Assembly (NCBI GenBank): GCA_965246875.1
Contig: CBDFFU010000004.1
Location: forward strand, 1-9,671
Direction of reading: 5' to 3'
Source of the DNA: DASWYT01 sp965246875
GTDB lineage: Bacteria > Pseudomonadota > Alphaproteobacteria > Micavibrionales > SZUA-601
DNA length: 9,671 nucleotides
The translations under genes were made by a program, and so were the position numbers. The number at the start of each line of letters is the position of its first letter. Position 1 is the stretch's first letter. Shown one piece after another: positions 7,584-9,671 of this stretch. Below the pieces are notes generated by a model that worked only from the letters and a program-made list of their open reading frames with translations, was not told the DNA's origin and did not search any database.

Positions 7584-7610
7584 ACCATCATGCTTGACAA
7601 CCATCATGCT
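7584..7610. repeat. Direct repeat ACCATCATGCT, two copies 16 bp apart, candidate FadR-type operator
   Basis: The 11-mer occurs at 7584-7594 and 7600-7610 with TTGACA spanning the gap between the copies. On the minus strand the repeat is AGCATGATGGT. Being next to a GntR/FCD gene and over the putative -35 makes it the best operator candidate in the window, although GntR sites are usually short inverted repeats. Confidence 0.45.
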
Positions 7611-7662
7611 ATTTGTAACTGTGTCGCAATTCATAAGCGGCGGCAAGTAAATTGTTGCTCAT

Positions 7663-7668
7663 GGGAGG
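7663..7668 (+). promoter_or_regulatory. Strong Shine-Dalgarno of the reductase gene
   Basis: GGGAGG lies 6 nt before ATG 7675 and fixes this start. It is the best ribosome site in the window and is suited to the first gene of an operon. Confidence 0.7.
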
Positions 7669-7674
7669 ATTGGC

Positions 7675-8620
7675 ATGAAAATTGCCGTTTTGGGTGGCGG
7701 TGGCGCCATGGGTGGAATATTTGGTGGCAAGCTGTCTGAAGCGGGTCATGAGGTCACCCTTATCGATGTGAACCCAGCTGCGATTTCGGCGATCAACGGT
7801 TCAGGATTAAAAATCGACGCCAAGGACGGCACATCCCACACTTATGCAGTGCAAGCATCTAACGACCCCGTCGCGGTAGGCAAAGTTGATGCAATTTTGA
7901 ATTTCGTGAAATGCTATCACACTGAAGCTGCCGTGAAATCGGCATTGGCCATGATGGGCGACGACACAGTATTCGTCACCCTGCAAAATGGATGGGGCAA
8001 TGCGGACAAAATCAGCGCCATTGCTGGCAAGGACAAGGTGATGGTCGGCCTTACCTATCATTCCGGAACTCTTTTGGCTCCGGGCCACATCAAACATCCG
8101 GGCATGGGCATGACTTATGTGGGCGAACTTGATGGGAAAATCACTCCCCGGTTAAAAGCCGTGGCGCAAGCCCTTGAGGGCGCGGGGTTTGAAGTGACCC
8201 AGTCAAATACCATCCTTAACGAAGTATGGAAAAAGCTTTGCCTCAACGTCTGCACCTTGCCGACTGCTTCCCTGCTTCGGTTTTTTGCCCATCAGCTGGT
8301 TCAGCACGAGGGGATGAAAGCGGAAATGAAAGCGCTGCTGAATGAGGTGGTGGCGGTCGCCAAAGCACAGAAACATCGTGATCGACTTTGACGAACGGTG
8401 GAGCGCAATATCATCGCTTCTTGAAAAGGCTGTGGGCGGAAAGGCTTCGATGTTGCAGGACGTTGAAGCCAAGCGACGTACGGAGATTGAAGTGATCAAT
8501 GGGGCTATAGTTGCCGCAGGCCGAAGGCTCGGTATTGCCACTCCCCACAATGATGCAATGGTCAATCTCATCACCAGCCTTGAAGAAGCCTATCTGGCGG
8601 GGGCCAGTGCCAAAGCATGA
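7675..8620 (+). CDS. Ketopantoate reductase-like (PanE/ApbA family) oxidoreductase (one frameshift)
   Basis: An NAD(P)H-dependent 2-oxoacid reductase of the ApbA/PanE family. The Rossmann start KIAVLGGGGAMGG carries the dinucleotide-binding glycines (7-14). After Gln232 the first frame goes out and stops at 8391. Removing one A from AAA 8371-8373 gives AKAQNIVIDF and a 314-residue protein, the usual family length. In that product the E. coli PanE active-site residues are all found at the right spacing: Asn105 (LQNG), Lys187 and Asn191 (KLCLN), Ser258 (ASMLQD) and Glu270 (RTEIEVING). It is thus a competent 2-oxoacid reductase if the frame is whole. Its place in a regulated sugar-transport operon argues for a catabolic substrate other than ketopantoate. 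It is first in the operon, and its stop overlaps the next ATG in ATGA (8617-8620). Confidence 0.88.
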
Positions 8621-9364
8621 CGCTGCGCCTGGCCCATAAAATTGCGATTGTCACGGGTGCCGCCCGCGGTATTGGCGCTGCGATCGTAAGGGCGTTTGTG
8701 GCGGCGGGAGCCAAAGTGACGGCGATTGATCTGCCAAGCAAGAGCAACTTAATAGCCGCCAATTCAAACGTGTTTTTTGTAGGTTGCGATGTGTCCGATG
8801 CAAACGACGTTGATACCGCAGTCGAAAAATCAACCCGCCAGATGGGTTTGCCAAACATACTTGTCAACAATGCAGGCGTTTCAATACCGGGTGGTTTGGA
8901 AGAAATGACAGAGGCAGAATGGGACCGCACTTTTGCCGTGAATGTAAAGTCCATTCATCTTATGGGGCGAAGGTTTATCCCCCCTTATGCGGAAAAATGG
9001 TGGCGGTTCCATCATCAACATGGCCAGCGAAAGTGACTTTATCGGTTTTCCAATGCACCCCGCCTATTGTTCATCAAAGGCTGCGATTGTGCATTTGTCG
9101 CGGTCAATGGCGGTCCGTTATGCCGCCGACAAAATCAGAGTCAATGCACTGTGTCCCGGCACAATTGATACTGAATTTTACCGCGATTTCATTGCAAAAC
9201 AGGATAATCCTGAAGCCACGCACAAAATGGTGCTGGCAATGCATCCGCTTGGCCTTGGCCAGCCGGAGGATATTGCGATGGCCGCGATTTATCTGGCGTC
9301 GGACGAATCGCGTTACGTGACTGGTGCGCCCATGCTGGTTGACGGTGGAGCCACAGCTCAATGA
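8617..9364 (+). CDS. Short-chain dehydrogenase/reductase, NAD(P)-dependent (one frameshift)
   Basis: A classical SDR of 248 residues once the frame is repaired. It has the cofactor motif TGAARGIG (13-20), acidic Asp38 after the second strand (suggesting NAD over NADP), NNAG (84-87), Asn109, catalytic Ser137, Tyr150 and Lys154 (YCSSK) and PGTIDTEF after the active site, with a C-terminal MLVDGG. The first frame runs out at the C6 run 8979-8984; with five C it reads RRFIPLMRKNGGGSIINMAS and continues to the TGA at 9364. It probably oxidises or reduces a sugar-derived alcohol or keto acid, as SDRs beside sugar ABC transporters often do; the substrate cannot be named. ATGA overlaps with both neighbours show translational coupling. 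Confidence 0.88.
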
Positions 9365-9671
9365 CATTGCGCCTGGCCATTACCACGTTGGCAAAAACCT
9401 TTCCTGGCGTGAAAGCGCTTGACGCAGTCTCGCTTGAAATCCGCCGCAGGCGAAGTGCACGCGCTTCTCGGTGAAAATGGTGCCGGAAAGTCAACCCTGG
9501 GAAAGATCGTAGGCGGCGTTTACATGCGCGACAGTGGCACGATCTTTCTTGATGGCGAAACACTTGCAGTCGCGGACGAGGCGCAGGCTGGCAAGCATGG
9601 CATTGCGATTGTCCATCAGGAAGGCAGCCTCGTTCGGCAATTGTCAATCGCAGATAACATTTTTGCGGGCA
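9361..9671 (+). CDS. Sugar ABC transporter ATP-binding protein, RbsA/MglA-like (partial, one frameshift)
   Basis: The N-terminal part of the ATPase of a CUT2-type sugar importer, cut by the right edge. The opening TLAKTFPGVKALDAVSLEIR matches the RbsA/XylG/MglA start. Walker A is GENGAGKST at 9470-9496 and the Q-loop is VHQEGSLV (Gln86), followed by QLSIADNIFAG, the RbsA-type continuation. The Walker A segment is one frame off from the ATG at 9361: the first frame stops soon after LEIRRRRSARASR. Dropping one base in CCGCC (near 9445) gives LEIRAGEVHALLGENGAGKS, about 103 residues to the edge. Complete proteins have two ATPase domains and about 500 residues; permease and periplasmic binding genes are expected further right. 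The start overlaps the SDR stop in ATGA. Confidence 0.88.

Larger units (their letters stand above)
7570..7674. promoter_or_regulatory. Divergent promoter region between the regulator and the reductase operon
   Basis: This 105-bp stretch must serve both directions. On the plus strand a consensus -35, TTGACA (7594-7599), is followed at 16-17 bp only by the weak TAACTG/AACTGT, so the -10 is uncertain. The -35 sits between two copies of an 11-bp direct repeat, where a bound repressor would block transcription. The leader downstream ends with a strong ribosome site before the ATG at 7675. Confidence 0.5.

Noticed and set aside
7579..7584. TATGAT on the minus strand as the -10 of the regulator
   Set aside because: It sits about 9 bp from the ATG at 7569, so the transcript would lack the AGGT ribosome site, and no good -35 lies 16-18 bp upstream.
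8371..8984. Programmed ribosomal frameshifting to explain the broken reductase and SDR
   Set aside because: The sites (a three-A run and a C6 run) lack the usual slippery heptamers plus stimulators, and such frameshifting is not known for these families. Four adjacent cases would be implausible.
9189..9647. Minus-strand open frame of 152 codons
   Set aside because: It is antisense to the SDR and ABC ATPase, whose motifs (YCSSK, Walker A) are clear. No family resemblance was seen.

Overview
The window looks like chromosomal DNA of an alphaproteobacterium, probably of the Hyphomicrobiales/rhizobial type. The evidence is a LigD of phosphoesterase-ligase-polymerase order next to a Ku gene, a MocD-like (rhizopine-type) desaturase/oxygenase, a GntR/FCD regulator, and a sugar-type ABC transporter operon. 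GC content is moderate by eye. Taxonomy is inferred from protein resemblance only. No rRNA, tRNA, CRISPR array or insertion sequence was seen.

Left part, minus strand (1-4246): Ku, then LigD 13 nt downstream (a two-gene non-homologous end-joining operon), then a radical SAM protein of the putative DNA modification/repair type, 77 nt further on. The radical SAM gene runs off the left edge and carries one frameshift in a homopolymer. Its usual partner in other genomes is a uracil-DNA-glycosylase-like gene, which would lie just outside the window.

Middle, minus strand (4326-6239): a translationally coupled pair, a membrane di-iron desaturase/oxygenase resembling MocD followed by a PanB-fold enzyme. 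The latter appears to have lost the residues that bind metal and substrate in true ketopantoate hydroxymethyltransferase. Upstream (6240-6845) is about 600 bp without a confident gene. It holds a perfect palindrome, an 11-bp direct repeat, and a coding-like open frame interrupted by one TGA.

Right part (6846-9671): a FadR-type GntR regulator on the minus strand diverges from a plus-strand operon: PanE-fold reductase, short-chain dehydrogenase, and a RbsA/MglA-like sugar ABC ATPase cut by the right edge. The operon genes overlap by ATGA at both junctions. The 105-bp divergent region has a strong Shine-Dalgarno for the reductase, a consensus TTGACA and an 11-bp direct repeat that could be the regulator's operator. 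The set reads as a regulated uptake and oxidation/reduction pathway for a sugar-like or hydroxy-acid substrate that cannot be named from sequence.

All four genes of the right part, and the radical SAM gene, each carry exactly one single-base frameshift. Four of the five are repaired by changing a homopolymer by one base, and every repaired protein regains family length or motifs. Sequencing or assembly error is the simplest explanation. The four genes in between (LigD, Ku, the PanB-like enzyme and the desaturase) are intact.
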